From Eudorina sp. 2006-703-Eu-15 (taxonomy: Eukaryota > Chlorophyta > Chlorophyceae > Chlamydomonadales > Volvocaceae): DNA of 64,000 nucleotides. The position numbers and the translations under genes are program-made. The stretch lies in contig BDSI01000098.1 in the NCBI GenBank assembly GCA_003117195.1, forward strand, positions 412,880 to 476,879. The letters run 5' to 3'. A model generated the notes under the pieces. That model saw nothing but the letters and a program-made list of their open reading frames with translations, ran no database searches and had not been told where the DNA came from. Positions 10,683-20,882 of the stretch are shown here, in pieces (within the stretch, counting starts at the first letter, position 1; each line of letters starts with the position of its first letter).

Positions 10683-11665
10683 CTAGTAGAGCAGCTGGCG
10701 GATTTCAGGCCGCAGGGCCACATCCACGGGCCTCTTGCCGTCCTGCTCTCCCAGCAGGCATTCGTTCATCGGGTGGCAAGCAAGCACGACAATGTACGTC
10801 AGGCCTTATAGGATGATAAGAGTTCACGGGCGGGGTTGATGATGCAATAATGGCAGCTAGCGGTAAGGTTGTGCATGTATGCACCCAGCCACAGATCGCA
10901 TACATACAAGCAACTACTGCACATAATCCTGCTTAGTATGTATGTAGTGAGTTACGTAATTATGCGTATGGGGCCCATCTAGCCCATCGTCAATGCCATA
11001 CGCAAAATACGTAAAATTCCATTCATAGGCATTATTGTCAGTGTTGCTATCTTAAATAAAAAGAATATTTACGGGCAAAAAACCCGGAAATTTTCTATTT
11101 CCCGGACCCCCAAAAAACCTGCGAGATTTCATTTATTTGGCGCTGTGGAGAGCCGGAAATCTGCCCTGCCAACGTTTTTTCGGACTGTCAAAAAGGCCTG
11201 GAAATCTGCAGGCGCAGGGGCCATTCCTGCGTCGTACACCTGTCTACCGCCAAAACACACTCTGATGCCGTGTCCTTAACTCCTGGTTACCCTCCCATAT
11301 GCATCCGTGACGCCAGGAAAGCGCGCTGCAGCCCTCCAAGACTGAGAATCCCTGTCGTAGCTGTGGTAGCAGTGGCCCTGCTGCCGAATCACGCAGAAAT
11401 ATTTCCGGGCTGCCTCAGAGGTTTTTATTTCCTGGCACCTAGGAAGGCCCCCAAAATCTGCCCTGCCAAAGGTTTTTTGGCTACTGGCGACAGGCCGGAA
11501 ACCTGCGGAATTTTATTTCCCCGTTTTGGAAGATAGCAACACTGATTATTGTTGACCTCTACCCACCTTGTTCGCCTTGGTTGGGTCCGCCTTCACCAAC
11601 AACAGGTGCTTGACAGCATAACACTTTCCCTCCTTGGCCGCCAGGTACAGCGGAGTCTCTCCGTC
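10683..11665 (-). CDS. Ankyrin-repeat protein, last two exons (small paralog)
   Basis: Two minus-strand exons. Exon 11567-11665 is exactly 99 nt, in phase 0, bordered by CAG and GTGGGT, and encodes one 33-residue ankyrin repeat (DGETPLYLAAKEGK... ...ADPTKANK). Exon 10683-10742 follows GAGAGCAG and encodes DGKRPVDVALRPEIRQLLY and a TAG stop. This matches the terminal exon of the large ankyrin gene at 32.3 kb (DGKKPRDVATRDAIRALL-stop), so the two genes are paralogs. The intron between holds a 506-bp hAT MITE. No further ankyrin exons could be found upstream (11.7-13.4 kb); they may be lost, or may have been displaced by the transposon starting at 13.4 kb. Ankyrin repeats mediate protein-protein binding; the partner is unknown. 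Confidence 0.72.
11039..11544. mobile_element. hAT-type MITE, family 1, copy 1 (506 bp)
   Basis: Terminal inverted repeats CAGTGTTGCTATCTT / AAGATAGCAACACTG, flanked by a perfect 8-bp duplication ATTATTGT (11031-11038 and 11545-11552). The 8-bp duplication and CAG-type ends fit the hAT superfamily. There is no transposase ORF. It lies in the intron of the small ankyrin paralog. The second copy is at 38867-39372, inverted and of the same length. Confidence 0.92.
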
Positions 11666-11737
11666 CTGTCGTCCGTCAGAGTTGCGTGTTCACGCAGGAC
11701 ATAATGTTACGACCGACGGGAAAGATAGTATTGCGTC

Positions 11738-11805
11738 GGTCAGGTCAGGTGACACTACCGCGATTAGGCGGTTTAAGGTCCTAGGTTCGAGTCCTAGGGT
11801 GACCA
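11738..11805 (+). other. tRNA-like sequence (B box, imperfect cloverleaf)
   Basis: Contains a perfect T arm (CTAGG-TTCGAGT-CCTAG) followed by GGTGACCA, which can pair with GGTCA at 11738 over 5 bp. The anticodon stem ACCGC/GCGGT has only a 6-nt loop and the D arm is poor, so it is probably a tRNA relic or a tRNA-derived element rather than a working tRNA. Confidence 0.3.
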
Positions 11806-12157
11806 TAGACATTGCTCGGGAGTATGAGATTATAGCTAGCTGCTGAGATGTGGAGTTGAGATCACAGTTGAGTGGATTGAGATTCGCACGCTAGATTGGT
11901 GTCGATTGCTGAACCCTCTGTCTTAACGGATGTGCGGGTGAATGGATGAGGTGGGATCCTTAGTTGGCAGGATCAACCGCCTTGGACCCTTGGTTCGTAT
12001 GGTGTAGGTTCGGTGTGATGACGGTTGAAGGTGTCCTGCGCCTATCCACACTGTAACGGTACTACAATTGCGTCTTCCGCCGAACTTGGCCAGAAGGCAT
12101 GGACTCTCTCACCATACACAAGTTTACAGGTTTGGTCCGGATCGGGATTCAATACCA

Positions 12158-12415
12158 GAACACTATGGAAATTCAATTTAGCACGCTCCATCCGTTCCTA
12201 ATCCAAGTACTCAACATGCGGCGCCTGTTGAAACATGTACATAACATAATATCAGCGCGAGTTTGACGTTGACCTGGGTCCATGTATGGACGGAGACCGC
12301 GGAGCTTTACTTTGACCGTTTGTGCACATACAATTTTTGTCAGCTTAACCAAAGATACCTTGCAATAGAGGACAAAACATGACAGACCTTGCTAAATAGC
12401 TTAGCGAGTGTAAGC
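12158..12415. repeat. Dispersed repeat, copy 2 (with 9423-9660)
   Basis: Direct diverged copy of 9423-9660, with a few extra bases (an ATAACATAAT insertion near 12244). It is followed to 13398 by sequence of lower GC with short palindromes (GGCCGCCTGCGGCGG, TGCATGCGAACCACC) and no supportable gene. Confidence 0.7.
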
Positions 12416-13398
12416 TTTGCACACCCACAGATAGATAGGAATTATATAAGTGATTCCGACGAAGTAAATAATATTGCTTCGAACGTAACGCAGTCTAGCG
12501 GAGCTGCGTAACGACCAATCTAAATGTGGATTCTGGACGACATATCGTATTGCCGTTCAGGCCGCCTGCGGCGGCGCTGCTCAAAGGATTCTCTTTGGTT
12601 CTTCGTCGGTGTCTCTGGACACCCCCGTCTCTGGACACCTCCATCCTGGATATAGATGTATCTCGTAATGCCTTACGTCGCGCGTTGCATGCGAACCACC
12701 TTCGTGGCCATAACTAAGTTACCTCACGATCCTCCTAAGTAATTCTAGACTACCTCTTACGGTTAGGTCTTACAAGTGGTATCGAGCTCAGGTTCAGGTA
12801 AACTTGGTTCGGCCGCGAGGCTTCGGCATCGCGACCTTTTCGGCCTAAGCTACGGCTTCTGGCCCGGCTTTAAGCCTTTTCAATTAAGTCGTGCTTGTCA
12901 TTGACAATGCACGCACGCGAGCCAAGCAAGTCTTCGGACTTTGCTTTTTCGGATGTCGGCCGCGCCGACTTTCCTTAACGGCTCTGCGCGGTTCGGGCTC
13001 ATCCTGATTATACAGGACATTCACTGCTTTGCCTTGCTAACTCAAGTGAATGCTTGGGTGAAGCATTGCTATGCAATGTAACGTGCTGCGGCACACCGCC
13101 CAACCGCTGACCATAGTTTTCAATAGTCTCTCTTTGAGAAACTTTGATAACTTTCTTTGGTCTTCTCCTGTCGGCAAATTGCCTTGCGAACCTTGCGGGT
13201 CTACGGACCTGGCGTTTGGAGTCGGTACGCCGACTGTCATTCACGTTCCGCTGGGCTTGAGACTCGTTCTTTCAAAGAACAATATGTCTCGGTCGATTTT
13301 GCTCTATGGCTGTAAGTTACGACTTTCTTGCGAAATCGCGACAAGGTTGCCGACCGACCTCAGCTTTCCCAGAAATTAATTTCTGCGATTCAAGGAGG

Positions 13399-13675
13399 TA
13401 TGGCTCGCTCCCCAAGCTATGGAGACTCTCCGGTTGGGGAGGTGCAAATGTACCAGAGGTGCCTCCCCTTGGGGAGCCTAGAAATCTCCCCAAACGATTT
13501 TCCCTGGGGAGCATTTCGCAGTGGCTGAAGCGCCCTCACCCGACGCGCCCGAAGAGGTCGGGGAGACCCAGGAATGACTCGCGCCACCTAGCGCCGTCGT
13601 TTTCCCGCAATCCCGCAATCCCGACAGCCTTCCCGACGACCCAGCACTTCACCTGCATGTACGGCATGTAAACCC
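13399..13675 (+). repeat. Left terminal inverted repeat of the KDZ-type element
   Basis: Pairs with 19279-19540. It contains nested short palindromes such as CTCCCCTTGGGGAG and CCCCAAACGATTTTCCCTGGGG. Confidence 0.9.
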
Positions 13676-13968
13676 ACAGCTCGAAGGCGCCGCAATAGCC
13701 TCAAAAGCCCAGCAAAACTTTAACATATGACAATATCTGCAATGGTGAGAATTTTCCATGTTCACTTCCAAAAGTCCTAAAATCATGATACATATGATTT
13801 AGTCCCTGACCTTCGGCAATGCTAAAGCCTCATCGCAGCAACCAATACACGCCTTGACGTTAGGCGACATTCTTACAAACCCGATGCTATGGCTAGGAAG
13901 GTGCTGAGAGGTTGTCTTGCATGTAATTATTTCGCATATACGGACAAGTGTCCATTGATTTTAAGTAG

Positions 13969-15360
13969 AAAACGGCAAGCACAAGGGTGGCGGCAGCCCT
14001 GCGCAAAGTCCACGAAGCGTTGGAGCAGATTTTCACCAAGTTAATTCAGGATGCGTTCAAGGGCTTACGTATTAAGTGAGTGTTTCGATGGTTTGCTGTG
14101 AGGAAGTTCCCGGTTACCGCCGTGTCACCTTGCATACCGAAACCCCATGGCTCCACGCTCTACTTCAGGCAACTCCCGGCCGCTGTGCTTGTCGTTGCGT
14201 CCCCCACGTCCTCCGACATCGAGTGCCACGAATGGGGATGGATGAGCGATCGTCGGCTTATGGCACACGTCGAGCATTTCGTCAAGAACGCGTACACTGT
14301 CAGGCAGCTGCAGGCACCTGCACCACAGGTCCGGGTCGTAGCCTTCAAACCACCATTCCTTCTGGGGACTGGTATTGCCCATGCTGTGAGCCCGTTGCAA
14401 ATGTGGCTGGTGCCGCATTGGGCCCCAGCGCCAACGGCAGCGGTGGGAGAAGCGGCCCTGATACAGTGTCGGGGGGCGAGCCGGTGCAGCTGCAGCCTCA
14501 CGCGCCCTGTAGTGAGGCCCAGCGGCAGCGGCGGGGATGATGGAGCGTTTGGTGGTGAGGCGACACGGTTGCCGCTGCCCGCTCACGCCCTAATGGGCCC
14601 CACTACCAGCGGAGGTGTCAGAACCGGCGGCAGCGGAAGCAGCGGCGACCTAAGTGGTGGCGAACCAAGGGGCAGGGTCCACGGCCAAAGTGGCGGCGGC
14701 CCGAATGGCAGCGGCCCAACCGCCGGCAGTGGAAACAGCGGCGGCCAAAGTGGAGGCGGCGGCGGGAACAGCGGCGGCCAAAGCGGTGGCGAACCTAGTG
14801 GCCGGGGCCACGGCCAAAGTGGCGGCGGCCCGAACGGCAGCGGCCCAACCGTCGGCAGTGGAAACAGCAGCGGCCAAAGTGGAGGCAACCCTAGCGGCGG
14901 CGGCGGGAACAGCGGCGGCCAAAGCGGTGGCGAACCTAGTGGCCGGGGCCACGGCCAAAGTGGAGGCGGCCCGAACGGCAGCGGCCCAACCGTCGGCAGT
15001 GGAAACAGCAGCGGCCAAAGTGGAGGCAACCCTAGCGGTGGCGGCGGAAACAGCGGCGGGGGTGATGATGGTGGGGCTTTGGGAAGAGTTGATGGAGCTT
15101 TGGAGAGTGAGCAGGCACAGTTGCTGTGCTTGCTTAGCATACGCAACGGCGGTAATGGGGCGTCGGGAGCCCAGACGGCCCAGTTGCCGCCGTCCGTGCA
15201 GGCGGTTTCGGGCTCCAATACCCGAGGGGGAAGCAGCGGTGGCGGCAGCAGTGGTAGGGGAAGTTTGGGGGATGGTGGAAAACGTGCCGCACCCGATCAA
15301 GGACGAGGGAGGGCGAATAAGGGCGGGAGGCTTGCAGCAATCCTGGAATCATTAAAATGA
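13969..15360 (+). pseudogene. Transposon accessory gene: PHD-finger relic plus Gly/Ser-rich repeats
   Basis: An exon of helical character (VAAALRKVHEALEQIFTKLI...) ends ATTAA|GTGAGT at 14075 and can splice in phase to an acceptor at 14168. The next exon carries what looks like a PHD zinc finger split by a one-base deletion: IECHEWGWMSD...AHVEHF..NAY in one frame, then HCQAA...TTIPSGDWYCPCC in the next. Three expected cysteines are replaced (by Trp, Val and Phe). The frame then runs into a low-complexity region made of a 141-bp (47-residue) repeat, GQSGG/GNSGG/EPSGRGHGQ, between about 14640 and 15060, and ends at TGA 15358-15360. PHD fingers read histone tails; in a transposon one could steer insertion. 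Because of the frameshift and lost ligands I regard this copy as inactive. Confidence 0.5.
14640..15060. repeat. 141-bp coding minisatellite (47-residue Gly/Ser repeats)
   Basis: Two near-identical 141-bp units start at 14761 and 14902, with a shorter diverged unit before them and a partial one after. The period is a multiple of three, so the frame is kept. Confidence 0.85.
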
Positions 15361-16112
15361 ACGAAGGTTGCGGCGACAGGGTCGAGTGAAACCGACTGCG
15401 GCGACAGGGTTGGCTGGTGACAGGGTTGGTAATACGGGTTCCTACTCACAGACTCAAAATGGACGCATAGGCGGCGGCAGAACGCTGAGCCCGTGGCAGA
15501 AAATATACAACTGGTATTATAATGGCATGAAGGTCGTTGTGTCAAATTTTCAGGGCGATTGGAGAGGGTCGACTTCCCAGGTATCGGGTTTCGCATGGCG
15601 TTTGGGCCCGGGTTTGAGTGTGGTCGGAAGTGGGGGTCGAAAAGTTGAGGTCGTCCATTTGAAGCCAAAACTTGTAGTTGTGACCTTTATGTTGTAATGA
15701 AAGGCCTGTATCATTTTTTAGCACGCAGGCTGCTTGGTGTAGGTCCGTGTCCGGACGTGTCCGGTCTGCCATGGCCAAGGCCGTGGCACACGACCGACCG
15801 ACCGTTCGCACTCAACACTGACATCAGTCAAATATTACCTTGTAAGCGACATGAAGTCCATCAGAGCTCACGGTATCAGTTCAGGGTGCGGGTTACCAGT
15901 ATGGGCCGCTGTGCGTTCTGCAAGGTCCTCCCCATGATTGCCAGCTTCCCTGCTCAAGTGTGAAGACGTGTAGGCTTCTATCAGAGGTCTCGGGAACCTA
16001 AACGCTATTACGCCTGGTAGGACAGCTGGCACTGAGACCCAATGGCCGCCTCGTTGGCTGCTTGGTACCATGCACTATTGATGCCGTAACAACTGCTGCA
16101 GCCTGAGTGGTA
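15361..16112. other. No gene recognised (inside the KDZ-type element)
   Basis: Sequence between the Gly/Ser-rich gene and the 106-bp minisatellite. No exon can be supported. Confidence 0.5.
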
Positions 16113-16592
16113 CTGAGGCATGGCCGTGGGTGCATCCGCATCGCGACCCATGGGTTGGGGATGCCCGTTCGCTATCTTTAAGGGAGACGGCACCAGTGCT
16201 GCAGCAGACTGCATCGTACTGAGGCATGGCCGTGGGTGCATCCGCATCGCGACCCATGGGTTGGGGATGCCCGTTCACTATCTGTAAGGGAGACGGAACC
16301 AGTGCTGCAGCAGACTGCATCGTACTGAGGCATGGCCGTGGGTGCATCCGCATCGCGACCCATGGGTTGGGGATGCCCGTTCGCTATCTGTAAGGGAGAC
16401 GGCACCAGTGCTGCAGCAGACTGCATCGTACTGAGGCATGGCCGTGGGTGCATCCGCATCGCGACCCATGGGTTGGGGATGCCCGTTCACTATCTGTAAG
16501 GGAGACGGCACCAGTGCTGCAGCAGACTGCATCGTACTGAGACATGGCCATTGGATAGCGACCCATGGGTTGGGGATGCCCGTTTGCTATCT
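16113..16592. repeat. 106-bp tandem minisatellite, 4 full units plus a degenerate one
   Basis: Units begin CTGAGGCATGGCCGTGGG at 16113, 16219, 16325 and 16431; a fifth, shortened unit starts at 16537 (CTGAGACATGG). The units are nearly identical, so the amplification is recent. It lies in the interior of the KDZ-type element, next to the 3' end of the transposase. Confidence 0.95.
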
Positions 16593-16862
16593 GTGGCCGA
16601 GAAATGTTACAACACACCGTGGAAACAAGCCCTGGCCGCATCGAAGGCTGCTGCCCAAGCAGCTGTCAGCAATCCAAGTGGTGGCGGCATTCAACCAAGG
16701 CGTACCTTCACTGAACAGCAGCACAGCGTGCATTGCCACCTTTCCCCCAACCGAACCAGACGATGGCAAACCGTCATTGCCCCACCACCGCAATGTACCA
16801 CATCAATCGCGTGGTCCATTCCCCAAGCCGTGCATCTCAAACACGGGTGATAGCTGCTGACA

Positions 16863-19163
16863 TTAACGAGGCACATCCTGGGTCGTTTGCAGCAAGGTGA
16901 ACCCCTCCAGCATGCGCTGCTGCCATGCAAGGTGCAAGAGCAGCAACCTTCCGTGACTGCTCGTCCTAGGCACGTTCTGCCTTGCTGCCTCCAGCAGAGC
17001 CACCCGGCGGGCATAGAATGCTACGGCACACTCAACTTCTCCCTTAATCAACGCCAACTCCTCCTTGCACCGTGCTTCCTCCTGCAGCACCCGGCGCAAG
17101 CTTGCCTCCATTCGGGCGCCCCATGGGTTGACTGTGCAGCCCAGGGAAACCGCTGTGCGTTCAGAGCCTGGCCTAGTGCTCCCTTCACGGCCAACGCCTG
17201 CCCCAGCTCCGGGGTCACCGCTCCAGGTACAGCACTCCAACTGGTAAGCTGCTCCCAGAGCTGCACAAACCGTTGCCTAGCGCGCCCTTTCTCCTTAATG
17301 GCAAGCTGCTGCTGATGCCGCCGCCCGCTGAGTCGCTGCACCACGTGCTCCAGGGCATGCACGTCAGCTACGGCATCCTGATGGGTCGGGTCGTGGAAGG
17401 GAGGCAGGAGCAAACGTGTGCAACGTCGGCGGGGGGGGCCGGGGAGGGTCCCGGGGCGAGAAGTGCAAGAGTGAGCGGGAAGGGAGGAAAAATGACATGT
17501 TTTCATCCAACACCCGGGGTTGGGGAACCCGGAGTAATCCTCTAACCCCACACACGACAATGGGTGGCAGGCAATGAAACGAGAGCCCACATGCTCCCGC
17601 TGTTAAAGACCATACGACCTAGCAGGCTCACCTCCACCTCAGCAAAAAGCTTCCGCAGCTCTCCCTTCGCCAGGCTCCCCAGGGCCGCGCTCATCAGCTC
17701 TGACTCAGGCCCCCAAGCAGCGGGGTCATAGGCATGGGCCTTCTCAAGATCGGCAGCCTGGTTTTTAATTGTACGGATGAGGGCTGGGCGCTGCCTAACC
17801 GGCACTGAGTCAGAACCGGGGAAGAGCAACCCAAGCCGCACCGCGTCAGAGCTGGCGTCTAGGGTGTCCTCCCGCTGCAGCTTCTGAAGCGCAAGCCTGC
17901 AGCGAGCGTATTCAGCCGCTGGGCTGGCAGGCACCACTTCACCCGCTTCCAGCTGCCCGGGCTGCTGCTGAAGGGACTGCTGCACCTGCATACGTAAGGA
18001 TAATTTGGCATTGCGGTAAGGATGCTTCGGCATTGCAAAGTGCAGACTCCTGTGGAGCTGATGTTATCACAAGTTTGCTTACCGCGGCTGCATCACCGCC
18101 CGTCTGCTCCAACGCGGCCCAAGGACACGGATGCGACGCCTGGCACTGTCCAGGGCAGCTTCAGCCCGCCACTGCTTCTTCTTCCACGACCCCCGGCGCT
18201 GCTGCGCCGGTTAAAAGGGTCTGGGGCAGCAGCGCCGTTCGCTGCACTGCTGCACCTGATAGTGTCCCCACAACAAGGGCACCCATTCAGAGCTCCGCGG
18301 GGCCAATCGCTTAGTGCGCCCTCCGGGTAGTCGTCCACGACGCCCTGGCAGTCCGTGTACAGGAGGAGCGCTTGCCGAAGGCGTTTACGAAGCGTGCTTA
18401 CCGAGACGGATGCTGGGCGGTGAATGCCATTCTGCTCCCAGGTGTCAAGGAGTGCAGAACAGAACGCGTCCGCACTCAGGTGCCTGCTCCTAAATGACAC
18501 AAGGTCGAACAGCTGCAGGACCGACTGGTGCCACCACAGAACGTGCTGTCCGTCTCGCTGGAGGTGGAGGTCCCACCCTGCCTTAGCGTCGGGCAGGCAG
18601 TTTAGTTCTGTGGGGCGCACGTTGTGCGCCGCCCTACACGGCGTGCACCAGCACACAGGGACGTCCACGCAAATGGGCTGCTCCCAAGTGATGATGGTTA
18701 CAGGGCACGTCCGCCCCCCTTCGGGGAAGCGCGCGGCGCACCGGGCGCATGCCTCAGGTCTGCTACCGGCCAGGCTGTCAAGGACGCCAGCGCTGCTGCT
18801 CAGAAAGCAAGTCCGACTCTCCGCGGCCGCTGCAAAGTCACGCAAGTACGCTTCCCGCACAGCGTGTGTTAACGTGCATTCTGGTCCGGGCTCCGGTTCT
18901 GGTTCCTCCTCGGCTGCGCTGAATCCGTCAGCAGCCTCCCATGCTTCCGCGTCGCCAGGATGATCCGGATCAAAATCATCGACCTCATACGCCCCGTCGA
19001 TATCATTGTTAAGCGGTTCCTGTTGCGTATTGGCAGCTGTGACTGGTTCGTTTGTCAGAAGGCTCGGGGACTGGGCATTCCGTTGCTGTTTTGCTCCAAG
19101 CCGTCGCCTTTTATTTTTATTTGCTTTGGCGACGGCCTGCTGAATGGGGTCCTTAACCTTCAT
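16863..19163 (-). pseudogene. KDZ-type transposase, internally deleted and frameshifted
   Basis: Starts at ATG 19163 with a basic, NLS-like N-terminus (AKANKNKRRRLGAKQQR). It continues through an acidic stretch, then a cysteine cluster typical of KDZ-associated CxC regions (CARCAARFPEGGRTC, then VCWCTPCRAAHN), a segment SLRSRHLS-like (FRSRHLSADAF), and GCPCCG just before where the catalytic core should begin. The frame closes at 18093 without the core. It resumes at 18033-17542 with a C-terminal type helical region (RTIKNQAADLEKAHAYDPAAW), and again at about 17400-16863 (helices with RRVALLEAARQN), shifted in frame near 17140. With no catalytic core, this copy cannot transpose itself. The KDZ assignment rests on cysteine patterns and overall order, not on catalytic residues. 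Confidence 0.6.
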
Positions 19164-19278
19164 AAGCTATTGATGTTGGTAACCTAAGCTATTGTGTGGA
19201 TCATGCACCAAATCAGCAGCGCCAACATTGCTTCAACAATGGAGAAATAGTATAAGACTTCGTTTGCTGTAGTGGTGC

Positions 19279-19540
19279 GGGTTTACATGCCGTACAAACA
19301 GGTGGGTCGTCGGGAAGGTTGTCGGGATTGCGGGAAATCGACGGCGCTAGGTGGCGCGAGTCATTCCTGGGCCTCCCCGACCTCTTCGGGCGCGTCGGGT
19401 GAGGGCGCTGGAGCCACTGCGAAATGCTCCCCAGGGGAAATCGTTTGGGGAGATTTCTAGGCTCCCCAAGGGGAGGCACCTCTGGTACATTTGCACCTCC
19501 CCAACCGGAGAGGTCCCCATAGCTTGGGGAGCGAGCCATA
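19279..19540 (-). repeat. Right terminal inverted repeat of the KDZ-type element
   Basis: Reverse complement of 13399-13675, with a small deletion and scattered substitutions. Confidence 0.9.
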
Positions 19541-20214
19541 GCTGGATTCAAAGCTATTGGTCTGTATTATGATTGATGTCAGCGAGACCATGTGGACACA
19601 CCTGGTCTATGGACCTTGTGCTTTTGCCCCTACCAACTCATAGGGGGTCTGACAGGCTCTGACAGGCTTGCCTGTCAGGAAATGTTAGCCTGACAGCCTT
19701 AGCCAACATTTGCGCCGCTGTTATTGGCTGTTGAATCGACACCGTCTGGGCTCTGACAGTTCCCAGCAATGTCAGTGACGGTCGCGATAACTTGGCTGTG
19801 ACAGGCTGTTAGTGGCTGTTTGGGCGGTGTCCAACGCTGTTACCCACAGTGCAGAAGGTATGATGCCTAATGTTGACGTCTAACAACAACAGGAGTGTAT
19901 GTACTCGTTAGTGTTGGCGGAGGCTATCCGGTATATCATTCTATGCAAACACACTCACACATATATACCTAGGGACACTTAGGAACGCATTTATCCAGCA
20001 GGTCGTCAACTGAAGGCAGTAGCATAGCAGCGGAGGCGGCGGCCACACCCACACACAGCTCCATGCTATGTACGAGCCGCTCAGAATATCAGCCGGGTCA
20101 GCATCCACTCATGGCACTAGCAGCAGCAGATGCACCCAGACATACAAAGCCCGCCCTGTGTCTAAGACACTTAGGGTTTGAAGGGGCCACAGTGTTCGTT
20201 GGATGAGGGATGCT

Positions 20215-20525
20215 CCACTAGAGGTCGCTGGGCACTACTGTCACAAGGCAGGTAGGCTTGGGTTTTCCAAGATTTCGAGAGGGTGTGGCGCTAGTGGCGC
20301 TGGGTGTTCCAGCAGGGCTGGTGGTAGATGGGTAATGGGGTGACCTTCCCCGTGCTTGGCTTTATCCACTTCTGATGAACGGATATCCCGCCCGCCGATG
20401 CTGTGACCATCCCTTTGCTTGGTAGTGTTGCCCCGCTGTATGTGCACCTCTATCTTTTTTGCGTAGGTAGGTAGGTTGCTGTCTGGTTGGGGATATGGCC
20501 CTCTGCATTTCTGTTCACGCACGGC
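20215..20525 (+). mobile_element. LINE 3'-UTR remnant
   Basis: Diverged reverse complement of about 6080-6300 in the LINE at 6-8 kb: it shares CTCCACTAG.GGTCGCTGGGCA, CTTTATCCACTTCTG and GGTAGTGTTGCCCCGCTGT. It is therefore the 3' end of the same LINE family in plus orientation, inside the 2.5-kb TIR transposon. Confidence 0.7.
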
Positions 20526-20849
20526 GTAGGTGTGGCTTTTATATCTATTGCTGTATGTTTAGCATAATACGTAGGAATCAATGACGCCCCAGAAATAAAG
20601 CACGCACATACAACGCCAGCAGAAGTCACAACTCTGCCGGCGGCTTGTCCAGTATTTGAGTACTTTCATTCTTGATAGTTTTCATTGAAGGTTTTCGGGC
20701 GGCTTGGGATAATTATTCCATTCGTTCTTGGTGCAGCTCCTCGCCGCTACTTTAAATACTAGGATTGTAACCAAAAAGAAATTTCTTAATTTAAATTCAT
20801 GCATGTGACCTCTTTGTTGCCTCTTTGAGTTTGTGCATAGAGTTAAAAG

Positions 20850-20882
20850 TGTACGATCGCGACTTGAAGTCGCGATCGTACA
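20850..20882. other. Perfect 15-bp hairpin with a 3-nt loop
   Basis: TGTACGATCGCGACT / AGTCGCGATCGTACA around TGA, in low-GC sequence inside the TIR transposon. Confidence 0.9.

Larger units (their letters stand above)
13399..19540. mobile_element. KDZ-type DNA transposon, about 6.1 kb, decayed
   Basis: Bounded by long inverted repeats, 13399-13675 and 19279-19540, that begin TATGGCTCGCTCCCCAAGCT and are themselves rich in CTCCCC/GGGGAG palindromes. TA flanks the TGGCTCGC terminus on both sides, so a TA duplication or a terminal TA cannot be told apart. Inside are a broken KDZ-type transposase on the minus strand (16863-19163), a plus-strand gene with a PHD-finger relic and Gly/Ser repeats (13969-15360), and a 106-bp minisatellite (16113-16592). 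The cysteine clusters and the gene arrangement point to KDZ; the catalytic core is missing. Confidence 0.75.

Noticed and set aside
11738..11805. Functional tRNA gene
   Set aside because: T arm is perfect but the anticodon loop is 6 nt and the D arm does not fold well; listed only as tRNA-like.
14076..14540. Separate protein in the second frame ending SGDWYCPCC...
   Set aside because: Better explained as the back half of the PHD finger displaced by a one-base deletion in the transposon gene.
16113..16592. CRISPR-like regular repeats
   Set aside because: Units are contiguous 106-bp copies without unique spacers, in eukaryotic DNA; the same holds for the 24.7-kb repeats and the ankyrin array.
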